The notes beneath the pieces were generated by a model, which was given only the letters and a program-made list of their open reading frames with translations, was not told the DNA's origin and ran no database searches. Positions 29,376 through 38,215 of a stretch of DNA of 64,000 nt are shown in pieces. Within the stretch, counting starts at the first letter, position 1. The number at the start of each line of letters is the position of its first letter. The position numbers and the translations under genes are program-made. The stretch is from CAYLXP01 sp964387425 (lineage in GTDB: Bacteria > Verrucomicrobiota > Kiritimatiellia > UBA8416): the NCBI GenBank assembly GCA_964387425.1, contig CAYLXP010000005.1, positions 1 to 64,000 on the forward strand, written 5' to 3'.

Positions 29376-29970
29376 TATGCAACGGCCCCTGTTAATCGTG
29401 GTATCGGCGCCCTCGGGTGCCGGGAAGAGTACACTATGTGACCGGCTTCTCGCCGAGTCTCCGGATGTTGTCTACTCCGTGTCCTGCACCACGCGGCCGC
29501 CGCGCGGCGAGGAGCAGGATGGCGTGGCCTACTACTTCTTGACGCCCGAGGTGTTTGAGCAGCGCGTACGGGAGGGCGCCTTCCTGGAGCACGCAACCGT
29601 CCATGACAATCGTTACGGTACCCTGAAGGAGACCGTGCGTTCGGCTATGGCGGCCGGCAAGAGTGTTATGATGGACATCGACGTACAAGGTGCCGCGCAG
29701 GTGCGGGAGGCGCTGGCCGGACTTCCCGACGATGACGCGATGGTACAGGGCTTCGTGGACGTGTTCATAGAGCCGCCGTCGCTCGAGGTGTTGCGGCAGC
29801 GGCTTGAAGGACGCGGTGAAGATGCGCCCGAGGTGATTGAACGGCGTCTCAACAACGCGGCGCAGGAGATGGCGTGTGCCGATGCCTACCGGCACCGTGT
29901 GATCAACGACGACTTGGATACGGCGCTGGATGAACTGCGCGGTATCCTGGACCGGGAGGGTTCACGATGA
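29368..29970 (+). CDS. gmk: Guanylate kinase
   Basis: 200 residues. Phosphorylates GMP to GDP. P-loop SAPSGAGKST (near residue 13), GMP-binding region SCTTRPPRGEEQDGVAYYF, and FLEHATVHDNRYGT. It overlaps yicC (8 bases) at the 5' end and coaC (4 bases) at the 3' end. rpoZ, which often follows gmk, is absent here. Confidence 0.97.
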   Translation: MSSMQRPLLIVVSAPSGAGKSTLCDRLLAESPDVVYSVSCTTRPPRGEEQDGVAYYFLTPEVFEQRVREGAFLEHATVHDNRYGTLKETVRSAMAAGKSVMMDIDVQGAAQVREALAGLPDDDAMVQGFVDVFIEPPSLEVLRQRLEGRGEDAPEVIERRLNNAAQEMACADAYRHRVINDDLDTALDELRGILDREGSR

Positions 29971-30509
29971 ACGTACTGCTGGGTGTGACAGGATCGATTG
30001 CAGCCTACAAGGCTGCCGAGCTGGTTCGGCTGCTGCAGAAGCAGGGCTGCGAGGTACAGGTGGTGATGACGCGTGCGGCGGCCGAGTTTGTCACCGAACT
30101 CACGTTCCGTTCGCTTTCGCGATACCCGGTGCACATCGAGATGTTTCCGCATACCGAAGAGTGGCGGCCGGATCACATTTCCCTCGGTGAGTGGCCGGAT
30201 GTTTTCGCGGTGGCGCCCTGCACGGCAAATGTAATTGCCAAGATGGCGCATGGGATTGCGGATGACCTGTTGTCCTGTACGGCGTTGGGCATGCAGGCGC
30301 CGGTCGTTGTGGCGCCGGCCATGAACGACCGCATGTGGGCCCACCCGGCGACCCAGGCGAACGTGGCGTTGCTCAAGGAACGTGGGGTCACGTTCGTTGA
30401 CGTTGGTACCGGCGACCTGGCCTGCGGCTACCAGGCTCAGGGGCGGCTGGCAGAGCTCGACGTCATCGTGGAGACCATCATGGCGACAGCAAAGGAGCGT
30501 GAGGCATGA
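29967..30509 (+). CDS. coaC: Phosphopantothenoylcysteine decarboxylase (CoaC only)
   Basis: 180-residue flavoprotein that decarboxylates phosphopantothenoylcysteine in coenzyme A synthesis. GVTGSIAAYKAAEL at the N-terminus, catalytic His region near HISLGEWPDVFAVAPCTANVIAKMA, and the PAMN motif (VAPAMNDRMW). In many bacteria CoaC is fused to the ligase CoaB; here the protein stops after the decarboxylase domain and no coaB is visible nearby. Overlaps of 4 bases at both ends. Confidence 0.92.
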   Translation: MNVLLGVTGSIAAYKAAELVRLLQKQGCEVQVVMTRAAAEFVTELTFRSLSRYPVHIEMFPHTEEWRPDHISLGEWPDVFAVAPCTANVIAKMAHGIADDLLSCTALGMQAPVVVAPAMNDRMWAHPATQANVALLKERGVTFVDVGTGDLACGYQAQGRLAELDVIVETIMATAKEREA

Positions 30510-30685
30510 GCAAGCGATTTGTGACAGGACTGATTCTGATCGGCGTCGCCATCCTGATTCTTCTGCTCAATACGAACGGCAAAGTCACCATCAACTTCGT
30601 TCTTTTTGACATCGGTGTTCTGAAATCGATCGCGTTTCTCTTCTTCCTTGGCGTAGGCGTATTCATTGGTGCCCTGCTGCGATGA
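30506..30685 (+). CDS. Small LapA/DUF1049-like membrane protein
   Basis: 59 residues: MSKRFVTGLILIGVAILILL, a short polar stretch NTNGKVTINFVLFDIGVL, then a second helix IAFLFFLGVGVFIGALL. The two-helix layout with a central NxxxVxxNFxxF stretch is like the LapA domain (lipopolysaccharide assembly protein A). Coupled to coaC and to the DUF192 gene by ATGA overlaps on both sides, so clearly translated as part of the operon. Confidence 0.8.
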   Translation: MSKRFVTGLILIGVAILILLLNTNGKVTINFVLFDIGVLKSIAFLFFLGVGVFIGALLR

Positions 30686-31044
30686 AGACCGGGCAGCTCA
30701 TGCTTGGTGACGAGGTCTTTGTCCCGAACCTGTTGATTGCGGACGGTATCTGGTCGCGCATGCGGGGTCTGTTGGGGCGGTCAGGGCTTCCGGATGGAAC
30801 GGGTATGCTGCTCTCTCCCTGCAACTCCATTCACACCGTTGGGATGCGGTTTGCGCTGGATGTCATCTTCCTGGATCGGGACCGGCAGGTGGTTCGTGTG
30901 GTACAATCTGTGCGGCCGAATCGATTTGCGCTGGGCGGCCGGGGAGCCAAGTCTGCTGTTGAGCTGGCGGCCGGGGCAGTTGATCTGTCGCGGATTGAGG
31001 TTGGCGTATCTCTTTCGATGAAAGGAGCCACGAGCAATGAGTAG
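30682..31044 (+). CDS. DUF192 family protein
   Basis: 120 residues. SRMRGLLGRSGLPDGTGMLLSPC, SIHTVGMRFALDVIFLD and the final EL-AGAVD block are the marks of DUF192 (COG1430), a small beta-rich domain without an assigned reaction. Unlike many members it has no signal peptide. ATGA overlap with the gene before and 8-base overlap with the gene after. Confidence 0.88.
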   Translation: MKTGQLMLGDEVFVPNLLIADGIWSRMRGLLGRSGLPDGTGMLLSPCNSIHTVGMRFALDVIFLDRDRQVVRVVQSVRPNRFALGGRGAKSAVELAAGAVDLSRIEVGVSLSMKGATSNE

Positions 31045-31957
31045 TGATCTGAAGTCGGCTGTGACCCGGCGTGATGTTCTAAAGGCTTCGGGGGCAGCGT
31101 GCCTTGCCGGAGTTGTCCCCGTCACCGTTTGGGCCGAGCCGTCTTCTGCGGCGAACACCATTGCCCGCATTGGCCTTGTGACGGACTGCCACTATGCGGC
31201 CGTTGAAGTGCGAGGCAATCGTTTCTATCGCCAGTCGCAGGCCAAGCTGCAGGAGTGTGTGGACGCGATGAACCGTGAGGGTGTTGACGCTCTTGTGGAA
31301 CTAGGGGATTTCAAGGACCAGGATAATCCGGTAGTCGAAACGAATACGCTCGAGTATCTCAGGACGATTGAAACCGCCTTCCGGCGTTTCCACGGCCCCT
31401 GCTTCCATGTCCTGGGCAACCACGACATGGATAGCATCTCGAAAGAGCAGTTCCAGTCGATTGCTGCAAACACGGGCATTCCTGCCGAAAAGACCTGGTA
31501 CAGTTTCGATGTTGGGGGAGTGCATGGCGTCGTACTGGATGCCAACTTCTCCGACGACGGCACCGCTCACGATCACGGCCGCTTCAAGTGGACCGAAGCG
31601 TTCATTCCGCGCGATCAGCTCGTGTGGTTGCAGGCGGACCTCAAGGCGACGAAGCTACCGGTCGTGGTGTTCGTTCATCAGCGTCTGGATGGTGATGGCA
31701 ACCACTACGTCAACAACAGCCTACAGGTACGCAGCGTTCTGGAGCGTTCCGGCAGGGTTCTCGCGGTATTCCAGGGACACGACCATCCCGGCGGGCATAG
31801 CCACATCAACGGAATTCACTACTACACGCTGAAGGCCGTGGTCGACAACTCCGGCCCGGAGAACAGCGCCTACGCCATTGCCGAAGTGGCTGCTAACGGC
31901 GACATTGCCGTAACGGGGTACCGCAGAGCGGTGAGTATGCAGTTGGCTGAAGCATAG
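31037..31957 (+). CDS. Tat-exported metallophosphoesterase
   Basis: 306 residues. Twin-arginine signal TRRDVLKASGAACLAGVVP at the N-terminus, then calcineurin-like phosphoesterase motifs: DCHYA (near residue 55), ELGDFKDQ, LGNHDMDS and VFVHQRL / FQGHDHPGGHS. Export in folded form fits a protein that takes up metals in the cytoplasm. Last gene of the overlapping run that begins at yicC; followed by a 160-base spacer. Confidence 0.9.
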   Translation: MSSDLKSAVTRRDVLKASGAACLAGVVPVTVWAEPSSAANTIARIGLVTDCHYAAVEVRGNRFYRQSQAKLQECVDAMNREGVDALVELGDFKDQDNPVVETNTLEYLRTIETAFRRFHGPCFHVLGNHDMDSISKEQFQSIAANTGIPAEKTWYSFDVGGVHGVVLDANFSDDGTAHDHGRFKWTEAFIPRDQLVWLQADLKATKLPVVVFVHQRLDGDGNHYVNNSLQVRSVLERSGRVLAVFQGHDHPGGHSHINGIHYYTLKAVVDNSGPENSAYAIAEVAANGDIAVTGYRRAVSMQLAEA

Positions 31958-32117
31958 TGTCGCTTGCTCACAGCCACGGCGACGATCTTCTCTCGACTTG
32001 GAGGGCAGAATCAAGCCGTCCAATACGTGTGTTGGTTGCGTTACAATCTTAGCAGTGGATTCTAATGGCAGAAACGGGATCAACTGTGTGACTCTTGCAC
32101 AAAGGAGGGCTGAACTG

Positions 32118-32300
32118 ATGAGTGAAGACCAAGTTGTTCTCACCGATGTGAGGATCCCATTCGGGAGGATGGTCATGATCATCCTCAAGTTCATGCTGGC
32201 GTCCATCCCGGCCGTGTTGCTGCTCTATGCGGTCATCTTCGCGATAATGCTGATCTGTGGTGTCGGCATTGGAGGATGCGCGGCATTGCTGTCACAGTAG
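32118..32300 (+). CDS. Small membrane protein of unknown function
   Basis: 60 residues with one long hydrophobic segment (MVMIILKFMLASIPAVLLLYAVIFAIMLICGVG, split here by eye at about residues 18-50), possibly a helical hairpin, ending in GGCAALLSQ. A good ribosome site, AAAGGAGGG, precedes the ATG. Not recognised. The next small gene starts 15 bases later. Confidence 0.65.
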   Translation: MSEDQVVLTDVRIPFGRMVMIILKFMLASIPAVLLLYAVIFAIMLICGVGIGGCAALLSQ

Positions 32301-32315
32301 GAAAGGAGAATCGAT

Positions 32316-32618
32316 ATGCCGGATGCCACAAACTACCTGGCGCTACTCCGTGAACGCGGTATTCTTGGCTGGAAGGCTCTTGGCCGTCAGCTCTATCGAG
32401 AAATACCCAAGGACGAGAACCATCGGCTCTCCAAGACTCAGATCGAGAGCTACCTGCAGCACTCCCTGGGACTCACCAGGGATCGAGCGGCGGAGCTCCT
32501 TCGCGCCCTGAATGACATTGGGATACTGGAAGCGGTTGAGGGGGCAGACAGAGGCGAGAAGCTCTTTGCTCTCCACAAGGAAGTGTCTGCAGAAGAAGCA
32601 ACGGCGGATAGCGAATAG
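32316..32618 (+). CDS. Small hypothetical protein, helical, possible winged-helix fold
   Basis: 100 residues, soluble and charged. The middle (QIESYLQHSLGLTRDRAAEL then LRALNDIGILEAVEG) reads like helix-turn-helix followed by a wing, which would suggest a small regulator, but no family is recognised. AGGAGA precedes the ATG. Probably cotranscribed with the 60-residue membrane protein and perhaps the following GH9 gene. Confidence 0.6.
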   Translation: MPDATNYLALLRERGILGWKALGRQLYREIPKDENHRLSKTQIESYLQHSLGLTRDRAAELLRALNDIGILEAVEGADRGEKLFALHKEVSAEEATADSE

Positions 32619-32665
32619 GAATCGAAGAGATGCATCCACGTGGTTCTTGGTTTAGGAGCACGTGC

Positions 32666-34999
32666 ATGGGACATAGCCTCGGCTTGATCGCGGCTGGTCT
32701 CATGTTAATAGCGCTAACCGCGCGCGAAGCTGAAGCCGATGCGCCCGGGGTCACCCACCTGTCCACGGTGGCTCCCGACATCCTCGCCGTGACCATTGAC
32801 CAGGGGCGCGTGGAGTATGGCCGGCAGGTCCCTTACGAGCCGCACCCGGCCGACACGGTCGACCGGACGACACACACGCATTGGGTGCGCCGCGAGGGGC
32901 AGTTCATCGGGTCACTGGTGGGCAAGCAGCAAAGGACTCTGTTTACGCCTGACCGTCTCGTGCGCGGCTCTGTCAATGCAGCGACGTTGGACGCGCTGGA
33001 GACCTACTCGGTCACATGCGGAGGGAATGCGGTCGGTATCCGCGCGGTCTGCCGCAAGACGAAGCCAACCGGCATTGCGCGCGTGGCCGAATGGAGTTTC
33101 CAAGCGCCCCTCAGGCACGTGGTGTACCTGGAGCTCGAGCGCCCGCTCGTGGCCGGAAAGCGGTGCACGGTGCGCTTCAAGAACGGACTGCCCGGCAGGG
33201 ATTTCGTGTACAAACCGGCTGAGTTGCGAAGCGAGGCCGTGCATGTGAGCCATGTGGGCTTCCGTCCCGATGATCCGGCCAAAGTGGCATTTCTGTCCTG
33301 CTGGATGGGAACCGGCGGCGGCTATCCTTACCGGGAGGGGATGGCATTCCGTGTGCTGGAACACAAGAGCGGCAGGGTGGTACTCGAGGGAAGAGCGGAA
33401 CTGTCCAAGGCTGCCCAAGATCGCACGGAAGACGCCTACAAGAACAACTTCAATGGAACGGACGTGTACGTCCTCGACTTTTCCGCGCTCCGCAGGCCGG
33501 GCACGTACCGCGTGTTTGTGGATGGCGTCGGCTGCTCGTATCCGTTCGCCGTCCGGGAAGACACATGGCGCCGGGCTTTCTATGTGAGCTGCCGCGGTTT
33601 CTACCATCAGCGTAGCGGTATTGCGCTCGGACCACCGCATACGGACTTCCGGCGCCCGCGGGGCTTCCACCCGGATGACGGGGTCAAGGTATACGCCTCC
33701 ACGACCGCGCTCATGGATACGAAGAACGGTTTGAGCCAGGAGGGCTCAAACTTCGGCAATCTTGTCGAAGGGCGAACCGATCGTGTTGTGCCCAACGCGT
33801 GGGGTGGCTACATGGATGCAGGGGACTGGGACCGTCGGATCCAGCACTTGGTTGTCTCGAACTACCTGCTTGAGCTCGCCCTGTTGCACGAAGGCTACTT
33901 CCGGGAGTTGAAGCTCAACATTCCGGAGTCGGGCAATGCTCTGCCGGACGTCGTGGACGAGGCGCTCTTCAACCTGGATTGCTACCGCCGTATGCAGACG
34001 AAGGACGGTGGCATACGCGGCGGTATCGAGTCGGAGGAGCATCCCCGCCAGGGGGAGGGGAGTTGGCAGGAGTCGCTGGCCATCATGGCCTATGCGCCCG
34101 GCGTATGGTCAAGCTACGTGTACGCGGGAACCGCGGCACGCGCGTCCCTCTGTCTTGAGCGATACGACAGGAAGCTCGCCGGCACCTATCGGGAAAGCGC
34201 GATACGCGCGATGGAGTGGGCGGAGCGCGAGTTGCCGGAGCGTGAGGGCAAGAGCGATCCCCATGCCGTACACGACAGTCGGAACCTGGCGTCGGCGGAG
34301 CTCTTCCGCCTGACCGGCGACAAGCGATGGCATGACGTGTTCCTGGCCACGAGCTTCCTCAAGAAGCCCGGGACGCCCCTGTACCAGTGGAACAGCCACG
34401 AACAACGTGACGCCGCTTGGGTATACGCGCGCACGCGGCAACCAGGTATGGACGAGGGTGTGCAGCGAAACTGCATCCAGGCCATCCAGGCCGAGGCCAA
34501 TGACCGGGTGACATGGTGCTACAAAACCGGGTTCCGCTGGACCAAGGATCCGTGGCGCCCCCTGGGGTGGGGTGCCGCTACGTCGCCGGATACCTTGAGC
34601 CTGGTTCGAGCACATGCACTGACCGGGGACGAGAAGTACTTGAAAGCTATAGTGTTGGCGTGTGGCACGGGAACCGGAGCGAATCCGGTCAACATCTGCT
34701 ACACAACGGGATTGGGGCACGACTGGCCGCGGAGCCCGCTACACGTCGATTCCCGGGTCATGCGTTGTCCGCCTCCCCCCGGGCTGACCGTGTTCGGACC
34801 CGTGGATGTGAAGCGTGAGCAGAAGCGCAAGTACTACATTCTGGAGAAGCACAACTTCTGGCATCCTTCCCCGTACCAATGGCCGTCGCTGGAGGCGTTC
34901 TGGGATGTTTTCTGGTATCCGTCCATGTGTGAGTATACCGTCCAGAGTCCAATGGCAATCACGGCCTACACTTGGGGTTACCTGGCGGCACGCAAGTGA
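32666..34999 (+). CDS. Secreted glycoside hydrolase family 9-like enzyme
   Basis: 777 residues. Signal peptide MGHSLGLIAAGLMLIALTA; the start is chosen for the AGGAG seven bases before, though an in-frame ATG at 32630 is possible. An N-terminal Ig-like domain (VSHVGFRPDDPAKVAFL) precedes the (alpha/alpha)6 catalytic domain. GH9 landmarks: GGYMDAGDWDRR (catalytic Asp pair), GANPVNICYTTGLG near the end, and the acid candidate Glu in MCEYTVQSP, aligned with the usual NE-[ILV] Glu. GH9 enzymes cleave beta-1,4-glucans and related polymers; the exact substrate is not readable. Followed by a sulfatase gene. Confidence 0.85.
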   Translation: MGHSLGLIAAGLMLIALTAREAEADAPGVTHLSTVAPDILAVTIDQGRVEYGRQVPYEPHPADTVDRTTHTHWVRREGQFIGSLVGKQQRTLFTPDRLVRGSVNAATLDALETYSVTCGGNAVGIRAVCRKTKPTGIARVAEWSFQAPLRHVVYLELERPLVAGKRCTVRFKNGLPGRDFVYKPAELRSEAVHVSHVGFRPDDPAKVAFLSCWMGTGGGYPYREGMAFRVLEHKSGRVVLEGRAELSKAAQDRTEDAYKNNFNGTDVYVLDFSALRRPGTYRVFVDGVGCSYPFAVREDTWRRAFYVSCRGFYHQRSGIALGPPHTDFRRPRGFHPDDGVKVYASTTALMDTKNGLSQEGSNFGNLVEGRTDRVVPNAWGGYMDAGDWDRRIQHLVVSNYLLELALLHEGYFRELKLNIPESGNALPDVVDEALFNLDCYRRMQTKDGGIRGGIESEEHPRQGEGSWQESLAIMAYAPGVWSSYVYAGTAARASLCLERYDRKLAGTYRESAIRAMEWAERELPEREGKSDPHAVHDSRNLASAELFRLTGDKRWHDVFLATSFLKKPGTPLYQWNSHEQRDAAWVYARTRQPGMDEGVQRNCIQAIQAEANDRVTWCYKTGFRWTKDPWRPLGWGAATSPDTLSLVRAHALTGDEKYLKAIVLACGTGTGANPVNICYTTGLGHDWPRSPLHVDSRVMRCPPPPGLTVFGPVDVKREQKRKYYILEKHNFWHPSPYQWPSLEAFWDVFWYPSMCEYTVQSPMAITAYTWGYLAARK

Positions 35000-35040
35000 G
35001 ACCGAGCACTTGACACGCATGGCGTCTGACGGAGGTTTGG

Positions 35041-36783
35041 ATGAAACGCAGTTTGATTCTGATGGCTGGCGTCGTGCTGGCGTCTGTGGCTATGGCCGGG
35101 CAGCAGCCCAACGTGGTTCTTATTCTGATCGACGACCTCAGCCACTATGGCATTACGGCTTACGGGGCGAACAAGATCAGTTCAACGGAGGGGTACTTCA
35201 CGGACGTGGAGTTCGAGACGCCGCGCATCGACAGCCTGGCGAAGGATGGTTTGCGGTGTGATTACGCCTACGCTTACCCGCTGTGCGAACCGTCGCGCAT
35301 CGCACTCATGTCCGGCATGAACAACATCCGCAACTACCACCAGTGCAAATCGCAGCACGCCTCCGACATTACCTTTGGAGACCTGTTCCAGCGCGCGGGC
35401 TACACGACCTGCATCGTTGGAAAATGGAAACAGACCCGCGGAACCACGGCGACTCACGGCAAGGACTACATCTGCGAATTTGGCTGGGACGAGTTTTGCT
35501 GTTTCGACGTCGTCTACGAAGGATATCGAATGATGGATCCGGACATCGTGGAGAACGGGAAATTCATGAAGTACAAGGGCATCGATCCCAAAACCGGCCG
35601 GCGGTGCTACGGTCCCGACATCTTCAACCGGTATGCTCTCGACTTCATCGACCGTAGCCAGGGCAGGCCCTTCTTCCTCTACTATTCCATGGTGCTGATG
35701 CACGATGAACACACGCCAACTCCGGACACGCGGCCCGAGAGCATCTTTGATGACCACGACATCACGAAACCCAGCAAGTATGGGTTCATGAAAGGCGACG
35801 ACCGGCGTTACTTCCCCGACATGCTGGCCTATACCGACAAGCTGGTTGGGAAGATCCTGGATAAGCTTGATGAGCTGGGACTGGCCGAGGATACGCTCGT
35901 GATCGTGATGGGGGATAACGGCACGAAGGAGTCATTCTCGCACACCCTGCCGGACGGGACCGTTTTTCGGGGCGATAAGGGCAGCAACAAGGAAGGCGGG
36001 CTGCATGTGCCGCTCCTCCTGCGTTCGCCTGGAGAAATCCCTGCGCAAGCGACCTACGCGGGTATGGTCAATCTAACCGATGTTCTGCCCACGCTTTGTG
36101 AGGCCGCCGGCATTGACCACCCTAACCGGGATGCTCTGGACGGTATCAGCTTCTGGCCGCAGGCCACCGGCAAAGCTACGGGAGAACACCGCCCCCATAT
36201 CTACACCTGGTACAACGGCAACAACAAATCAAGCGATCCCGATAACGTGATCGAGTATGCCTTCACCAAGGATTTCAAGCGCTACGCTCCGAGCAAACTC
36301 TATCCTGAAGGACGCTTCTTCGACCTGCGCACTGATCTGTTTGAAGAGGCCGGCGCCGAGAAGAAGAAGGTGCCAAAAGTCTGGAACAAGTGGCACTACA
36401 GCGGCCTGGACGTGAAGACGCTGACTCCCGAACAGAATCGCGCATATGCGTACCTGGGAGGCGTGCTCCGAGAGAAAACGTACGTTCCGGTCGAGCAGGT
36501 GCGGATCGTGAAAGGAGAGGCACCCCTGCGGGCCGGGGGCAGCAAGCAACTCCGTTGTCGCGTCTATCCGGAGAACGCCACGCGGCGCGGCATTGTCTGG
36601 GAGTCCGGCGCCCCGTCCATTGCTTCCGTCGACAAGTTCGGCAAGCTCACCGGCCACCGAAAAGGCACGGTCACCATCACCGCCTACTCTTGGGACGACG
36701 CGATTCCATTGGCCGACGGCAAGAGCGCCGAATACAGAACCAACGGCATCCAACACACCGTGGAGATCTCTATCGTCGAATAG
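35041..36783 (+). CDS. Secreted sulfatase with C-terminal Ig-like (Big2) domain
   Basis: 580 residues. Signal peptide MKRSLILMAGVVLASVAMAG, then metal site VLILIDDLSHYG. The formylglycine motif is C82-E-P-S-R in PLCEPSRIALMSG, so the Cys must be converted by a maturation enzyme not seen here. VIVMGDNGTKES matches the second metal-binding region. The last 90 residues form a bacterial Ig-like domain (LRCRVYPENATRRGIVWESG). Probably removes sulfate from a polysaccharide in the periplasm or outside. It is 41 bases after the GH9 gene. Confidence 0.92.
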   Translation: MKRSLILMAGVVLASVAMAGQQPNVVLILIDDLSHYGITAYGANKISSTEGYFTDVEFETPRIDSLAKDGLRCDYAYAYPLCEPSRIALMSGMNNIRNYHQCKSQHASDITFGDLFQRAGYTTCIVGKWKQTRGTTATHGKDYICEFGWDEFCCFDVVYEGYRMMDPDIVENGKFMKYKGIDPKTGRRCYGPDIFNRYALDFIDRSQGRPFFLYYSMVLMHDEHTPTPDTRPESIFDDHDITKPSKYGFMKGDDRRYFPDMLAYTDKLVGKILDKLDELGLAEDTLVIVMGDNGTKESFSHTLPDGTVFRGDKGSNKEGGLHVPLLLRSPGEIPAQATYAGMVNLTDVLPTLCEAAGIDHPNRDALDGISFWPQATGKATGEHRPHIYTWYNGNNKSSDPDNVIEYAFTKDFKRYAPSKLYPEGRFFDLRTDLFEEAGAEKKKVPKVWNKWHYSGLDVKTLTPEQNRAYAYLGGVLREKTYVPVEQVRIVKGEAPLRAGGSKQLRCRVYPENATRRGIVWESGAPSIASVDKFGKLTGHRKGTVTITAYSWDDAIPLADGKSAEYRTNGIQHTVEISIVE

Positions 36784-36823
36784 GGGTGTGATGCGAGCAA
36801 CGGGGCGAGATTAGGGCGAGAGG

Positions 36824-38215
36824 CTAAGGTCTTTTGCGGGACTTCAGGTCTTCCTCGACCTTGTCTTTGCGCAGGGGGCGGACCGACTTGATCTCGGCGT
36901 TCATGATGGTCTTGAAGATGCCGGGGTGGGTCTCGAGTTTGACGTTCCGCTGGGCATCGACTTCGATCAGGATGCCGCGGTAAACCTCGGTCTCCGTCTT
37001 CACCTCGTAGTTTGGAATGAAGCGCCGTGGGAGGCGGTAGTGCTTGGTGAAGATCTCGTCCCGGATGATGTTGATCTCCTTCTTGGTCTCGTAGTAGCCG
37101 GGCTTGGTCAGGGTGAGCACGTGGACGCCGCAGGGAATCAGGTTCGCGGAGAAGGGCTGCGAGACGCGATCCGTGCGGTTGGTGTCGGCCGTCGTGAATC
37201 CGAGCTTCTTTCCGTCCAGCAGAATCTCCACGCCGGCGGGTTCGGTCGTGAGGGAAATGCCGCCGGCATTGCGTTGCAGGCGGAACTCTTCAACGATCTT
37301 CTGGGCGCGGCCAATCTCGACATTGCGCAGCATGATGTCATGCGCCTTCATCTCGGCGCGGACACGGTAGGTGCCGGGTTTGAGTTTCGTCATCTTGACG
37401 GGCGCCTTGCCGCGGAACTGGTTGTCGACATAGATGCGGGCGCCTTCGGGAATGGATACGATCTCAAGGTCCGAGGGGATCGCTTTGAGTACAGCGGTAA
37501 TGGTCTGGTTCTCTCCCGCCGAGAGTTTGAGTGATTCGCTGTAGGGTTCAAACCCGGCGAGGCTCAGCTCAAGTGTGGCGGTTCCGGACGGGATGCGCTC
37601 GATGGTGCAGGGGGTCTCGCCGCGGGCTACTCCGTTGAGCGTAACGTCCGCGCCCGGTGGCTCGGAGTCGACCGCCAGGGCAGCCGAATCGGACGTGAGT
37701 TTAACGTCGAACTTCTGTGGGCTGCGCCCCTTGATGTTCATCTCGATCTCCTTGGAGATGAAACCGGGCTTGCTCAAGCGGGCCCGGTAGCGTCCCAGCG
37801 GGAGGTCGGTGATGAGGGTTGGTGTGGTGCCGCGGTGGGCCCCGGCGATCTCAACCTCTACATCGGCGGGGGTCGACTGAATCAGGATTAGCCCGTGAAT
37901 AGGCTCCAGGCGGATCTCTTCGCTGGACCGTGATCCGGGGATGAGATCGATCGTTCGGCGGACCGGGTGATGATTGCGCTTCTCGGCCACCAACAGGTGC
38001 TTGCCGGGTGAAAGGGCGGTCACGGTGACGGGGGCCTCGCCCCTTGGCTTGCCATCGATCGTGATCGTGGCACCGGCGGGTTCGGAGATAATGTGGACCT
38101 GTGCCGGTTCACCGCGGGCTGTCGACAGGAGCATGAAGGCAACCAGGGCGGCACGTGCCGAGACGGCAACGGCCCGGATGCGGGGGCGACAGCGTTTGCG
38201 ATTTCGTGTGATCAT
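36824..38215 (-). CDS. PEGA-domain protein, five tandem repeats
   Basis: 463 residues. Signal peptide near residues 15-35 (AVSARAALVAFMLLSTARG), then five PEGA repeats of about 55-60 residues, with cores SEPAGATITIDGKPRGEAPV, STPADVEVEIAGAHRGTTPT, SEPPGADVTLNGVARGETPC, SIPEGARIYVDNQFRGKAPV and TEPAGVEILLDGKKLGF. The C-terminal 60 residues are different. PEGA domains are surface or periplasmic beta-sandwich modules. Its start overlaps the stop of the FHA gene (ATGA), so the two proteins are made together. Confidence 0.9.
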   Translation of the reverse strand: MITRNRKRCRPRIRAVAVSARAALVAFMLLSTARGEPAQVHIISEPAGATITIDGKPRGEAPVTVTALSPGKHLLVAEKRNHHPVRRTIDLIPGSRSSEEIRLEPIHGLILIQSTPADVEVEIAGAHRGTTPTLITDLPLGRYRARLSKPGFISKEIEMNIKGRSPQKFDVKLTSDSAALAVDSEPPGADVTLNGVARGETPCTIERIPSGTATLELSLAGFEPYSESLKLSAGENQTITAVLKAIPSDLEIVSIPEGARIYVDNQFRGKAPVKMTKLKPGTYRVRAEMKAHDIMLRNVEIGRAQKIVEEFRLQRNAGGISLTTEPAGVEILLDGKKLGFTTADTNRTDRVSQPFSANLIPCGVHVLTLTKPGYYETKKEINIIRDEIFTKHYRLPRRFIPNYEVKTETEVYRGILIEVDAQRNVKLETHPGIFKTIMNAEIKSVRPLRKDKVEEDLKSRKRP

